Assembly: GCF_030733845.1 (NCBI RefSeq)
Contig: NZ_CP132311.1
Location: forward strand, 747,501 to 811,500
DNA from: Shinella zoogloeoides
GTDB taxonomy: Bacteria; Pseudomonadota; Alphaproteobacteria; Rhizobiales; Rhizobiaceae
DNA length: 64,000 nucleotides
Direction of reading: 5' to 3'
Positions 20,043 through 29,140 of this stretch are shown one piece after another. Position 1 is the first letter of the stretch. Each line of letters opens with the position of its first letter. A program made the position numbers and the translations under genes. The notes below the pieces were generated by a model, which was not told the origin of the DNA, did not search any database, and saw nothing but the letters and a program-made list of their open reading frames with translations.

Positions 20043-21440
20043 CTAGCCTCGAACCCGCGTATGTTTCCCGATGAAGCCTTCAACCGCATCGAGTTCCGCA
20101 TCGAGGACGTCGAACCGCTCCTCCCTTTGCATGAGGTCAGCAAGCCACGTCGGAAGCGCCGGGTCAATACCGCATGCCGATTTTACTGCGGCGGGGAATT
20201 TCGCCGGGTGGGCGGTGGCGAGCGTCACCATGGGCGCGTTCGCCTTCTCGTGCTTTGCCGCCACGAAGACGCCGATCGCCGAATGCGGATCGAGCAGGTA
20301 GCCCGTGTCGGCAAGCGTCTGGCGGATCGTCGCCGCGACCTGCTTTTCGGATGCGCGGCCGGCGCGGAACTCCTTGCGGATCGCCTTCAACGCGTTCTCC
20401 TCGATGTCGAAGGCGTTGGACTGCTTGAGGCTCGCCATGGCCCGGCGGACGGCGCCGGCATCGCGGCCGTGCGATTCGAACAGCAGCCGTTCGAAGTTCG
20501 ACGAGATCTGGATGTCCATGGAGGGCGAGGTGGTGGCCTTGACGTCCTTCATCTCGTAGCGGCCGGTCTTCAGCGTGCGGGCGAGGATGTCGTTCTCGTT
20601 GGTGGCGATGACGAGCTTGTCGATCGGCAGACCCATGCGCTTGGCGGCGTAGCCGGCGAAGATGTCGCCGAAATTGCCCGTCGGGACCGTGAAGGAGATC
20701 TTGCGGTCCGGCCCGCCGAGCGCGACCGACGTCGTGAAGTAGTAGACGATCTGGGCCATGATGCGCGCCCAGTTGATCGAGTTGACGCCGGAAAGCTTCA
20801 CCCGGTCGCGGAACTTTGCATCGTTGAACATCGCTTTGACGAGGTTCTGGCAGTCGTCGAAATTACCCTTGACGGCGAGCGCGTGGACGTTCTTTTCCGT
20901 CGAGGTGGTCATCTGGCGCTGCTGCACCGGCGAGACCTTGCCTTCCGGGAAGAGGATGAAGATATCGGTGCGCTCGCGGCCGGCGAACGCGTCGATCGCC
21001 GCCCCACCGGTATCGCCCGAAGTGGCACCGACGATGGTGGCCCGCTCGCCGCGTTTCGCCAGCGCATGGTCCATCAGGCGGGCGAGAAGCTGCATCGCCA
21101 CGTCCTTGAAGGCGAGCGTCGTGCCGTGGAAGAGCTCCATGACGAAGGAGTTCGGTCCGGTCTGGACGAGCGGCGCGATCGCCGGATGCCGGAAGGTGGC
21201 GTAGGCCTCGTCGATCATCGCCCGGAAGTCTTTGGCGGGAACGTCGCCCTCGACGAAGGGGGAGAGCACGGTGAAGGCGATCTCCTGGTAGGACTTGCCG
21301 CGCAGCGCCCGGATCTCCTTCTTGGAGAATGTCGGCCATTTGCGTGGCACGTAGAGCCCGCCGTCGCGGGCAAGGCCGGCCAGAAGCGCATCGGAGAAAC
21401 CGAGGGAAGGGGCCTCGCCCCGGGTCGAAACATAATCCAC
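20043..21440 (-). CDS. thrC: Threonine synthase
   Basis: Converts O-phosphohomoserine to threonine with PLP. It is a 465-aa protein of the long (ThrC-II) type. The N-terminal YVSTRGEAPSLGFSDALL segment, the PLP lysine in HGTTLAFKDVAMQ (about residue 113) and the glycine loop GATSGDTGGAA are visible. I take GTG 21440 as start, with AAGGA upstream; the long upstream extension reads as non-family sequence. It is probably co-transcribed with the M16 peptidase. Confidence 0.95.
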   Translation of the reverse strand: MDYVSTRGEAPSLGFSDALLAGLARDGGLYVPRKWPTFSKKEIRALRGKSYQEIAFTVLSPFVEGDVPAKDFRAMIDEAYATFRHPAIAPLVQTGPNSFVMELFHGTTLAFKDVAMQLLARLMDHALAKRGERATIVGATSGDTGGAAIDAFAGRERTDIFILFPEGKVSPVQQRQMTTSTEKNVHALAVKGNFDDCQNLVKAMFNDAKFRDRVKLSGVNSINWARIMAQIVYYFTTSVALGGPDRKISFTVPTGNFGDIFAGYAAKRMGLPIDKLVIATNENDILARTLKTGRYEMKDVKATTSPSMDIQISSNFERLLFESHGRDAGAVRRAMASLKQSNAFDIEENALKAIRKEFRAGRASEKQVAATIRQTLADTGYLLDPHSAIGVFVAAKHEKANAPMVTLATAHPAKFPAAVKSACGIDPALPTWLADLMQREERFDVLDAELDAVEGFIGKHTRVRG

Positions 21441-21666
21441 GTTCAGGCGTCCTTGGATTTGCAAATGCCGTTGCGTCCTGCCCGACTGGCGAGCAGAAGG
21501 GCCTGTTCGAAATTCTGCGGGCGGTTTCATTCGACAATCGATTTTTCCCCGCGCCGCTGCTATAGACCATCGCCTGGGGTCGTGAAAAGGCCCGTAAAAC
21601 GAGTTCCGAAAGGCTTGGACGCCGGGGGCGGGGCCTGATTGCAGGGGTTGAAGTAACGTGTTTGGA

Positions 21667-22233
21667 ATGACCATCCGCCGCTTTCTCGGCATTTCCCTTC
21701 TCGCCGTCGTCGCCGGCTGCAACCAGACAGACAAGCCTGCCGATCTCGGCGTGACGAGCGATCCGTCCGGCCTCGAGACGGCGCACCAGCAGCAGACGCA
21801 GGTGGCCGTGGTGCAGGGTTCGTGCCCGCAGGTCTACCTGCGCGACGGCACGGCCGTGCTGCAGCGCTACGGCAAGGGCGCCAAGGACGATCCGCAGAAC
21901 CTCGCCTACCAGGTGACGCTTGCCGACACGACGCGCCAGTGCGTGATGAACGAGAACCAGCTCGTGATGACGGTGATGGTGCAGGGCCGCATCGTGACGG
22001 GTCCGGCGGGCGCGGCCGGCTCCACGGTGAACGTGCCGATCCGCGTCACCGCGTCCGATGGCAGCAACACGGTCTATTCGGAAGTCGTGCAGCAACCGGT
22101 CACCATTCCCGCCGATAGCGGCGCAGGCCAGTTCATCTTCACCAAGTCCGATGTCGCGCTTCCGGGCGGCTCCGGCGGCTTCCTGCGGGTCTATATCGGC
22201 TTCGACGACGGCCCGGCGAAGAAGAGGAAGTAG
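21667..22233 (+). CDS. Hypothetical lipoprotein
   Basis: A 188-aa exported protein. The N-terminus MTIRRFLGISLLAVVAGCNQ is a lipoprotein signal with lipobox VAGC (Cys about 18). The mature part is rich in beta-prone stretches (QVTLADTTRQCV, VNVPIRVTA, FLRVYIGFDDG) and contains two further Cys. I cannot name a family. It is divergent from thrC. The in-frame GTG 21658 is an alternative start. Confidence 0.72.
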   Translation: MTIRRFLGISLLAVVAGCNQTDKPADLGVTSDPSGLETAHQQQTQVAVVQGSCPQVYLRDGTAVLQRYGKGAKDDPQNLAYQVTLADTTRQCVMNENQLVMTVMVQGRIVTGPAGAAGSTVNVPIRVTASDGSNTVYSEVVQQPVTIPADSGAGQFIFTKSDVALPGGSGGFLRVYIGFDDGPAKKRK

Positions 22234-22255
22234 GATTTCAATTCCCTGAAATGAG

Positions 22256-22291
22256 AAAGGCCTCGGAAATGCTTCCGCGGCCTTTGTTTTT
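22256..22291 (+). terminator. Rho-independent terminator after the lipoprotein gene
   Basis: A 13-bp stem, AAAGGCCTCGGAA / TTCCGCGGCCTTT (one mismatch), with loop ATGC is followed by GTTTTT. It lies between convergent genes. Confidence 0.85.
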
Positions 22292-22305
22292 GCCGATGGG
22301 CAGGA

Positions 22306-22995
22306 TCAGATCGCCTCGCGCCATTCGGCCAGCGCGGCGATCATCTCCGGCAATTCGCTCATGCGCGAGATCACCGTTTCCGCGCCGGCTTCCGTCAGAC
22401 GGTCGGCATGCGAGGGATAGGTGTGCGAGGCGCCGGTGAAGCCGACGACGCGCATGCCGGCGGCGCGGGCGCCGGCGATGCCGTGCACCGAATCCTCGAT
22501 CACCAGCGTGCGGGCCGGATCGGCGTTGAACTGCTTGGCGCCGTGCAGGAAGATATCCGGCTTCGGCTTGACGCGATCCGGGCCGAGATCCTTGGCCGAA
22601 TAGACATGCGGCGCGAAGATCTCCTTCAGGCCGACCTTGGAGAGCATCATGTCCAGGCGGTGCGAGGCCGAGTTCGAGCAGATGCAATAGGGCTTGCGGA
22701 TGCGCGAGAGCATCGCCTTGACGCCGTCGATCACCTTTACCTCGGCGGCAAGCCGCGCATCGAGCAGCTTCTCCGACTTGTCGAGCAGCGAGGCGGAGAG
22801 GGGAATGGCGGCCTCGCGCTCGATGGTCAGCAGGATGTTGTGCCAGGTCATGCCGGCAAAGCGCTCGCCCATCTCCTCGCTGCCGATCGGATAGCCCGCT
22901 TCCGTGAGCAGCCGCGATTCCACTTCCGCCGCGATGATTTCCGAATCGACCAGAACGCCGTCGCAGTCGAAGATGATGAGATCGAAACCGTCCAT
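22306..22995 (-). CDS. HAD family hydrolase, phosphatase/phosphomutase-like
   Basis: A 229-aa HAD-IA protein. Motif I is IIFDCDGVLVDSE (nucleophile Asp about 9), motif II CSNSAS, motif III around KPKPDIF and motif IV VIEDSVHGIAGARAAGM. It resembles phosphoglycolate phosphatase and beta-phosphoglucomutase; the substrate cannot be told. I start at ATG 22995 because family sequence begins there and GGCAGG lies upstream. Confidence 0.9.
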   Translation of the reverse strand: MDGFDLIIFDCDGVLVDSEIIAAEVESRLLTEAGYPIGSEEMGERFAGMTWHNILLTIEREAAIPLSASLLDKSEKLLDARLAAEVKVIDGVKAMLSRIRKPYCICSNSASHRLDMMLSKVGLKEIFAPHVYSAKDLGPDRVKPKPDIFLHGAKQFNADPARTLVIEDSVHGIAGARAAGMRVVGFTGASHTYPSHADRLTEAGAETVISRMSELPEMIAALAEWREAI

Positions 22996-23176
22996 GACCT
23001 GCCGTCTTTCAAAGGGGCAATTCCGGCAAGGGGAACTGCAGAAGAACAATGGGGCGCACGCGCCCATGAAGCCGCCGGTTCCCTACACGAAAGGGCCTTG
23101 CGGAACAATCGCCGATTCCGGGATAGAGCTATGCGTGGGGGCTGCGGCGCGTGATGAAGGCGCCTTGGAATAAAAG

Positions 23177-23312
23177 CCCCTCCCCAACCCCTCCCCACAA
23201 GGGGGAGGGACTTAACGTGCGGCACGCTCGGCGTAAAAATCGGGAATGAGGAGCAGGCGGCTTGCGTTCTCCCCCCTTGTGGGGGAGATGCCGGCAGGCA
23301 GAGAGGGTCTTC
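23177..23312. repeat. RIME-type element, copy C1
   Basis: A 136-bp element starting CCCCTCCCCAACCCCTCCCC and ending CCGGCAGGCAGAGAGGGTCT plus TC. It contains two GGGGGAG-type hairpins, about 100 bp apart. A second copy of the same length and nearly the same ends lies at 32057-32192 in the same orientation. It abuts the stop codon of the ArsR gene. Confidence 0.82.
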
Positions 23313-24023
23313 CTATCCGCTGATACCGTCGATGAGGGCACTCGTCCCCGGAAACAGCGCCAGGAACCGCCGCTCGCCTTCGCCGGTGAAGCGGATGGCG
23401 CGGCTGTCCTTCTCGCGCTTCGCCCAGCCGTCCTCGATGAAGCGGGCGAGGATCGCCTCGCCGAGCGAGCCGGCAAGATGCGAGCGCCGCTCGCTCCAGT
23501 CGAGGCAGGTGCGGCAGACGGGGCGGCGCTGCGCCTTGAGGGCGGCGACATCGATGCCGAGCGCGCCGACGCGCGACTCGCCGGACGGCGTCAGCATGGC
23601 CTCGTCGCCGTCGAGCGTGACGTCGCCGCCCGCGACCAACCGGTCCAGCATGCGCACGCCGAAATCGCCGGCGAGGTGGTTGTAGCAGACGCGCGCCTTG
23701 CGCAACGCCGGGTCCTTCGGGCCGGGGCGGCTGCGCATGAGCCCGCGATTGGCCGCAAAGCCCATGATGCCCTCAAGCAGCAGCCCCACCTCGTCGTCGG
23801 CCAGCGCGAAATAGCGGTGCCGGCCCTGCTTGCGCTGGGCGATCAGCCCGCCGCCCTCCAGCCGGGAGAGGTGGGAGCTTGCCGTCTGCAGGGTGATGCC
23901 GGCCGCGCCGGCAAGCTCCGTGGCGGTCAGCGCCTGCCCGCCCATCAGCGCGGTCAGCATGTTGGCGCGGGCGGGGTCGCCGATCAGCGCGCCGATCTGT
24001 GAGATGTCGGGGCCTTCTTTCAT
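23313..24023 (-). CDS. ArsR-type winged-helix transcriptional regulator
   Basis: A 236-aa regulator. The N-terminal 90 residues form an ArsR-like winged helix (ARANMLTALMGGQALTATEL, then ITLQTASSHLSRLEGGGLI). The C-terminal part carries a conserved-looking Cys pair in RRPVCRTCLDWSERRSHL, which may sense a ligand or metal. The 72-bp gap to the divergent NIPSNAP gene probably holds the operator. I start at ATG 24023 because upstream codons are not family-like. Confidence 0.85.
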   Translation of the reverse strand: MKEGPDISQIGALIGDPARANMLTALMGGQALTATELAGAAGITLQTASSHLSRLEGGGLIAQRKQGRHRYFALADDEVGLLLEGIMGFAANRGLMRSRPGPKDPALRKARVCYNHLAGDFGVRMLDRLVAGGDVTLDGDEAMLTPSGESRVGALGIDVAALKAQRRPVCRTCLDWSERRSHLAGSLGEAILARFIEDGWAKREKDSRAIRFTGEGERRFLALFPGTSALIDGISG

Positions 24024-24095
24024 AGTTCGATGATAGCCGAAGCATTCGTGTTCGGCAATGTGGGAAAAGGGAGCATCGAAAACGAGGACCAGACC

Positions 24096-24425
24096 ATGAT
24101 CACCTGCTTCATCCGCTACGAGATCGACCCGTTCCGCAAGGACGCCTTCGCCGCCTATGCCCGCAACTGGGGCGAGGCGATCCCGCGTTGCGGCGCCGAC
24201 CTGATCGGCTATTTCGGCCCGCACGAGGGTTCCTCCACCACCGCCTACGGCGTCTACAATATCGAAAGCCTCGCCGCCTACGAGGCCTATCGCGCTCGGC
24301 TTCTCGCCGATCCGCTCGGCCGCGAGAACTACGATTTTTCCCGCAAGGAGCGCTTCATCCTCAAGGAAGACCGCATCTTCCTGAAAAACGTCTCGCTGCC
24401 CCATGCGCGAAGGGTGATGCCATGA
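24096..24425 (+). CDS. NIPSNAP family protein
   Basis: A 109-aa dimeric alpha/beta-barrel protein of the NIPSNAP family, with the pattern IRYEIDPFRKDAFAAYARNW and a central YFGPHEGSSTTAYGVYN. The enzymatic role is unknown. ATG 24096 follows ACGAGGA. It overlaps the next gene by ATGA and is divergent from the ArsR gene, so the three look like a regulated unit. Confidence 0.87.
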   Translation: MITCFIRYEIDPFRKDAFAAYARNWGEAIPRCGADLIGYFGPHEGSSTTAYGVYNIESLAAYEAYRARLLADPLGRENYDFSRKERFILKEDRIFLKNVSLPHARRVMP

Positions 24426-24769
24426 TCGCGGTGATCTTCGAAGTGGTGCCGGCGCCTGGCCGCATGGACCTCTATCTCGATACGGCGCGGGACCTGCGCC
24501 CGCTGCTCGAAAACATCGAGGGTTTCATCTCCATCGAGCGCTTCCGCAGCCTGACGGACCCGACGCGGCTGCTCTCGCTCTCCTTCTGGCGCGACGAGGC
24601 GGCGGTGAAAGCCTGGCGCAACACCGAGGAGCATCGCGCCGCCCAGTCCCTCGGCCGCGATGTCGTGTTCGACGCCTATCGCCTGCGCATCGCCAGCGTC
24701 CTGCGCGACTACGGCCTCAACGACCGCGACGAGGCGCCCGGCGACAGCCGGGCCTTCCACGCGGCCTGA
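24422..24769 (+). CDS. Antibiotic biosynthesis monooxygenase-like (ABM) domain protein
   Basis: A 115-aa ferredoxin-like alpha/beta-barrel protein with the ABM pattern FEVVPAPGRMDLYLDTARDL and LSFWRDEAAVKAWRNTEEHRAAQ. Members include quinol monooxygenases and heme-degrading enzymes; I see no motif that decides. It is coupled to the NIPSNAP gene through a 4-base overlap. Confidence 0.85.
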   Translation: MIAVIFEVVPAPGRMDLYLDTARDLRPLLENIEGFISIERFRSLTDPTRLLSLSFWRDEAAVKAWRNTEEHRAAQSLGRDVVFDAYRLRIASVLRDYGLNDRDEAPGDSRAFHAA

Positions 24770-24805
24770 TGCAGGGCTGCCCGCCGGAGCGGGCCGCTGC
24801 ATGGC

Positions 24806-26476
24806 CTATTGCACGGCCACTTCGGAGCGCTCCCCGGCCTTCACCGTGGCAGTCACCTCCTTCGGCGCGACGTCGCCCTCGTATTTGACGAGAAGCACAT
24901 AGTCGCCGGTCGGAAGCGTATCCTGCACTTCGGCGCCGTAATGCGTGGCGATGGACTTGCGGTTGCCCTGGATGTCCTTCTTGGCGCTGAGGATTTCCAC
25001 GCTGGCAGCGCCGGGCGCGGTGACCGCCAGCACGCCGGCATTCATGTTGACGACGACCTCCTGCATCTCGCCGGCCTTCGCGGTGAAGGGGATTTCGCCC
25101 GTCGCCGAGCCGAGCTTGGCCGTCAGCACGAAATCGCCGGCCGGCACGTCGAGCTTGGTGCCGGTGCCGTAGGTGTAGGCCACGCTCTTGCGGTTGCCGT
25201 CGATGGCTTTCTTTGCCTCCACCACCTCGAAGAACACGTCGCGGGAATCGACGTCCGGCCCACCTTCCGCATAGACCGCCTTGTTGAGCACGATGCCCGA
25301 GCCGATGACGAGGTCACGCTCGAGCGTCTCGCCCGCCTTGACCGTGACGGTCTCCGTCACCTTGGAAGGGCCGATGGAGCCGTTGAGCCTCACCTCGCCG
25401 GCAGATGCATAGAACTTCGCCGTGCCGTAATAGGTGGTGGAATAGTCTCCGAACGCGATCTCCACCGCCGCATCGGGATCGGCCTCTGCCTCCTGCGGCG
25501 TGCGCTTCGGCTTGATGATCAGCCGGCCGGCATCGAAGTTGACGAAGGGCTTCGCCACCTCGCCGTCCTTCACCTCGAAGGGCACCTCGCGCTTGATCGC
25601 ACTTTGCAGCGTGGCGACGGCGACGTATCTGCCGGGCGGATAGTTGCCCGAATAGGCGCCCTTGTACTGGCTTTCGATATAGTCGCCGGCCGGCGCGCCG
25701 TTCGCGTCCGCCTTGTAGATCTGCCAGAAGACGTCGCTGTTCTCGCCGAGCGACGGGCCGCCCTCGGAAAGCACGCTGTCGAGCTCGGTGTTGAATTCGA
25801 CCGCCGGCTCGGGCTCGGGCACTGCCTCAGCAACCTCCTCTTTCGGCTTGGACATCGGCGCTTCCGCCACCGTTTCCGTCAGCGCCGCGACGAGCTGGGC
25901 GGCGTCGGCGGCCTGGAAATATTTGCCGCCGGTGTTTTCGGCAAGGCAGGCGACCTGCCTGCCTTCCTCCGCCGTCAGCCCGAAGCCGACGACATGGGTG
26001 GTGAAATCGACGCCCTTGCTTTCGAGCGCCGAGGCGAGCGCGCAAGGATCGGCCTCGCAGGTCTCCAGCCCGTCCGTCACCAGCACGACGGTCGCCTTGT
26101 CCTCGGTGTATTTGAGGATGTCGGCCGCCTGCTCGACCGATTGCGTCAGCGGCGTCTTGCCCTTCGGGTTGAGTCCGTTGACGAAGGCGGTGATGGCGTT
26201 TTGCGTGCCCGCGCCCGGCGGCACGGCCAGCTCGATATCGCTGCACGAACCCTTCTCGCGGTGGCCGTAGACCATCAGGCCAAGCTCGGTGCCGTCAGGC
26301 ACCGATTTGAGCACCGTGCCCAGCGTCTCGCGCGCGATCTCGATCTTGGATCGTCCGCCGATCTGGCCCCACATGGAGCCGGAGGCGTCGAGCACGATCA
26401 TCGTCTTGTCGGCGGCGATGCCCTCGGTGGCGGCAAGAAGCCCCGCCACAAGCATGAAGACGGCTTTCAGTCGCAC
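24806..26476 (-). CDS. Secreted von Willebrand factor A protein with C-terminal repeats
   Basis: A 556-aa exported protein with a signal peptide (about 1-21), then a VWA domain with an intact metal-binding motif DASGSMWG (about residue 30) and downstream Thr (GKTPLTQS) and Asp (VTDGLETC). A Pro/Glu linker (AEAVPEPEPAVE) leads to a C-terminal half made of similar 70-90 aa units, the last two sharing GNRKSxAxxYG and PxGDYVL-like cores. GGAGGA lies upstream of GTG 26476. The ligand is unknown. Confidence 0.85.
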   Translation of the reverse strand: MRLKAVFMLVAGLLAATEGIAADKTMIVLDASGSMWGQIGGRSKIEIARETLGTVLKSVPDGTELGLMVYGHREKGSCSDIELAVPPGAGTQNAITAFVNGLNPKGKTPLTQSVEQAADILKYTEDKATVVLVTDGLETCEADPCALASALESKGVDFTTHVVGFGLTAEEGRQVACLAENTGGKYFQAADAAQLVAALTETVAEAPMSKPKEEVAEAVPEPEPAVEFNTELDSVLSEGGPSLGENSDVFWQIYKADANGAPAGDYIESQYKGAYSGNYPPGRYVAVATLQSAIKREVPFEVKDGEVAKPFVNFDAGRLIIKPKRTPQEAEADPDAAVEIAFGDYSTTYYGTAKFYASAGEVRLNGSIGPSKVTETVTVKAGETLERDLVIGSGIVLNKAVYAEGGPDVDSRDVFFEVVEAKKAIDGNRKSVAYTYGTGTKLDVPAGDFVLTAKLGSATGEIPFTAKAGEMQEVVVNMNAGVLAVTAPGAASVEILSAKKDIQGNRKSIATHYGAEVQDTLPTGDYVLLVKYEGDVAPKEVTATVKAGERSEVAVQ

Positions 26477-26643
26477 GATTGTCCTCCCCTTTTCCGGAAA
26501 ATCCGGCCGTCCCCGTCCTTGGCGACGTGGCCCTGTCCCCCGGAAAACGTGTGGGGGAGGGCGTCTATTCGCTCTTGCTTGAATTGATCGCAAGGTCCCG
26601 TTGCAAGACGGTTTTCGCTTTTTCTCCAAACCCTTCAGCCTTT

Positions 26644-27843
<1,200 letters not shown>

Positions 27844-27872
27844 CCGGCAGCCCACCCGAAAAACCTTTCTCC

Positions 27873-27915
27873 AGCCGCGGCCTCCGGTGTCCCTGCACCG
27901 GGGGCTGTGGCTTTT
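27873..27915 (+). terminator. Rho-independent terminator of ccrM
   Basis: A 17-bp stem with three G-U pairs (AGCCGCGGCCTCCGGTG against CACCGGGGGCTGTGGCT) is followed by TTTT. Confidence 0.85.
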
Positions 27916-27917
27916 AA

Positions 27918-28117
27918 AAGTCCAAGTTTTTTACAGCAGCAACCCCAACTTCGGCAGCTTCGATTCAGGTGATGTTAACCATCGGGCGCTTACTGTGATC
28001 GAGCAAACACATCAGGCCAAGCAACGGAAATCGTTGTGGAAAGCCAGGGCCGATCAACCGGCGAGGCAGGCAGGATATCGCTTTTCCGGTTTTTGTACCT
28101 TCAGTCCCGGAAATGCG
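27918..28117. other. ORF-less stretch between two terminators
   Basis: About 200 bases with no credible gene on either strand, bounded by the ccrM terminator and by a second hairpin at 28119-28151. It contains TTAACCAT at 27975-27982. It could be a small RNA locus, but I see no decisive promoter. Confidence 0.35.
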
Positions 28118-28118
28118 A

Positions 28119-28151
28119 AAACGCCCGGAGCTCACAAGGCTCCGGGCGTTT
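28119..28151. terminator. Strong hairpin at the end of the NTF2-HAD-mutY operon
   Basis: A perfect 13-bp stem, AAACGCCCGGAGC / GCTCCGGGCGTTT, with a 7-base loop. It overlaps the stop codon of the NTF2-like gene. On the minus strand it runs into TTTTCGCATTT, so it probably ends that operon; on the plus strand TTTCGGTTT follows. Confidence 0.75.
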
Positions 28152-28539
28152 CGGTTTCCCGGTCATCGACATCGACGCGCACAATGCGGCCCTTCGCGTC
28201 GAAGGTCACTGTCTCCTCGCCCGAGCGGCGGGAGACCAGCCCGGAATGCCGGCTCGTCGCCACGAGGCTCCAGAGCGAACGCGCCGCGCGAGGGGACACC
28301 CGCTCGACCAGCGAATCCTCCGCCCGCTGGTCGGGAAATTCCTCGAAATAGCGGCGGAAGGCATCGAGGATCGCCGCGCGGCCCTTAATGGAGCCGCCGG
28401 TGCCGGCCGAGCGGTAGACCGCATCATCGGCGAAGAAGGCACTGATGGCCGAAAAGTCGAGGGCGGCGATGGCGGCGTGGTAGTCGCGCACCGCCTGCAC
28501 CGGGTCGAAATCGATAGGGGTATCAGAGCGTGATGCCAT
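28132..28539 (-). CDS. NTF2-like (SnoaL-type) protein
   Basis: A 135-aa cone-fold protein with the NTF2/SnoaL pattern VRDYHAAIAALDFSAISAFFADDAVYRS, then IKGRAAILDAFRRYFEEFP. It has no signal peptide. Catalytic identity cannot be told. It overlaps the preceding HAD gene by 17 bases, so it is the last gene of the mutY-HAD-NTF2 unit. Confidence 0.82.
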   Translation of the reverse strand: MASRSDTPIDFDPVQAVRDYHAAIAALDFSAISAFFADDAVYRSAGTGGSIKGRAAILDAFRRYFEEFPDQRAEDSLVERVSPRAARSLWSLVATSRHSGLVSRRSGEETVTFDAKGRIVRVDVDDRETETPGAL

Positions 28540-29140
28540 GGGCGGCAAGGTCGCTCTTCAGCTTTTCCGGATCGGTGAACAGCACGGCGTTCCAGCCGGC
28601 AAGCCGCGCGCCCTCGACATTGGCGGGGGCGTCGTCGATGAAGAGCGTATGGGCCGGCGACAGGCCGAAATCGCGGGCATGCTTCTCGTAGATCGCAAGG
28701 TCCGGCTTGATGAGCCCGGCCTCGCCGGAAACCGTGACGCCGCGCGGCATATCGAGGAAGGGGAACAGCTTGCGCGCTTCCTTGAACGTGTCGGCCGCGA
28801 AATTGGTGAGCATGGTCACGTCGCGGCCTTCGGTGATCAGCGTCTCCATGATGGCGACGCTCTCGACATAGGCGTGCGAGACCATTTCGTGCCAGTATTT
28901 GCGGAAGGCGCGGATATGCTCGATGCGATCGGGATGCGCCTCGATCAGCAGCGCCTCGGCGTCTTCCCATTTGCGCCCGCGGTCCTGCTCCAGGTTCCAG
29001 TCGTGCGTGCAGACATTGGCGAAGAACCAGTTGCGTTCCGCATCGTCGGGAATGAGGCGGGTGAACGGGATATGCGGATCGTAGTGGATCAGCACCCTGC
29101 CGATGTCGAAGACGATGTGTCGGATTTCGATGCTGCTCAT
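28523..29140 (-). CDS. HAD family hydrolase (YihX/haloacid-dehalogenase-like)
   Basis: A 205-aa HAD protein. Motif I reads HIVFDIGRVLIHYDP, the D-x-G-x-V form seen in YihX-like phosphatases in place of D-x-D. Motif II is MLTNFAAD, motif III lies around GLIKPDLAIY, and motif IV is FIDDAPANVEGARLAGW. The substrate is likely a small phosphate ester. Its ATG overlaps the mutY stop (ATGA). Confidence 0.88.
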   Translation of the reverse strand: MSSIEIRHIVFDIGRVLIHYDPHIPFTRLIPDDAERNWFFANVCTHDWNLEQDRGRKWEDAEALLIEAHPDRIEHIRAFRKYWHEMVSHAYVESVAIMETLITEGRDVTMLTNFAADTFKEARKLFPFLDMPRGVTVSGEAGLIKPDLAIYEKHARDFGLSPAHTLFIDDAPANVEGARLAGWNAVLFTDPEKLKSDLAAHGITL

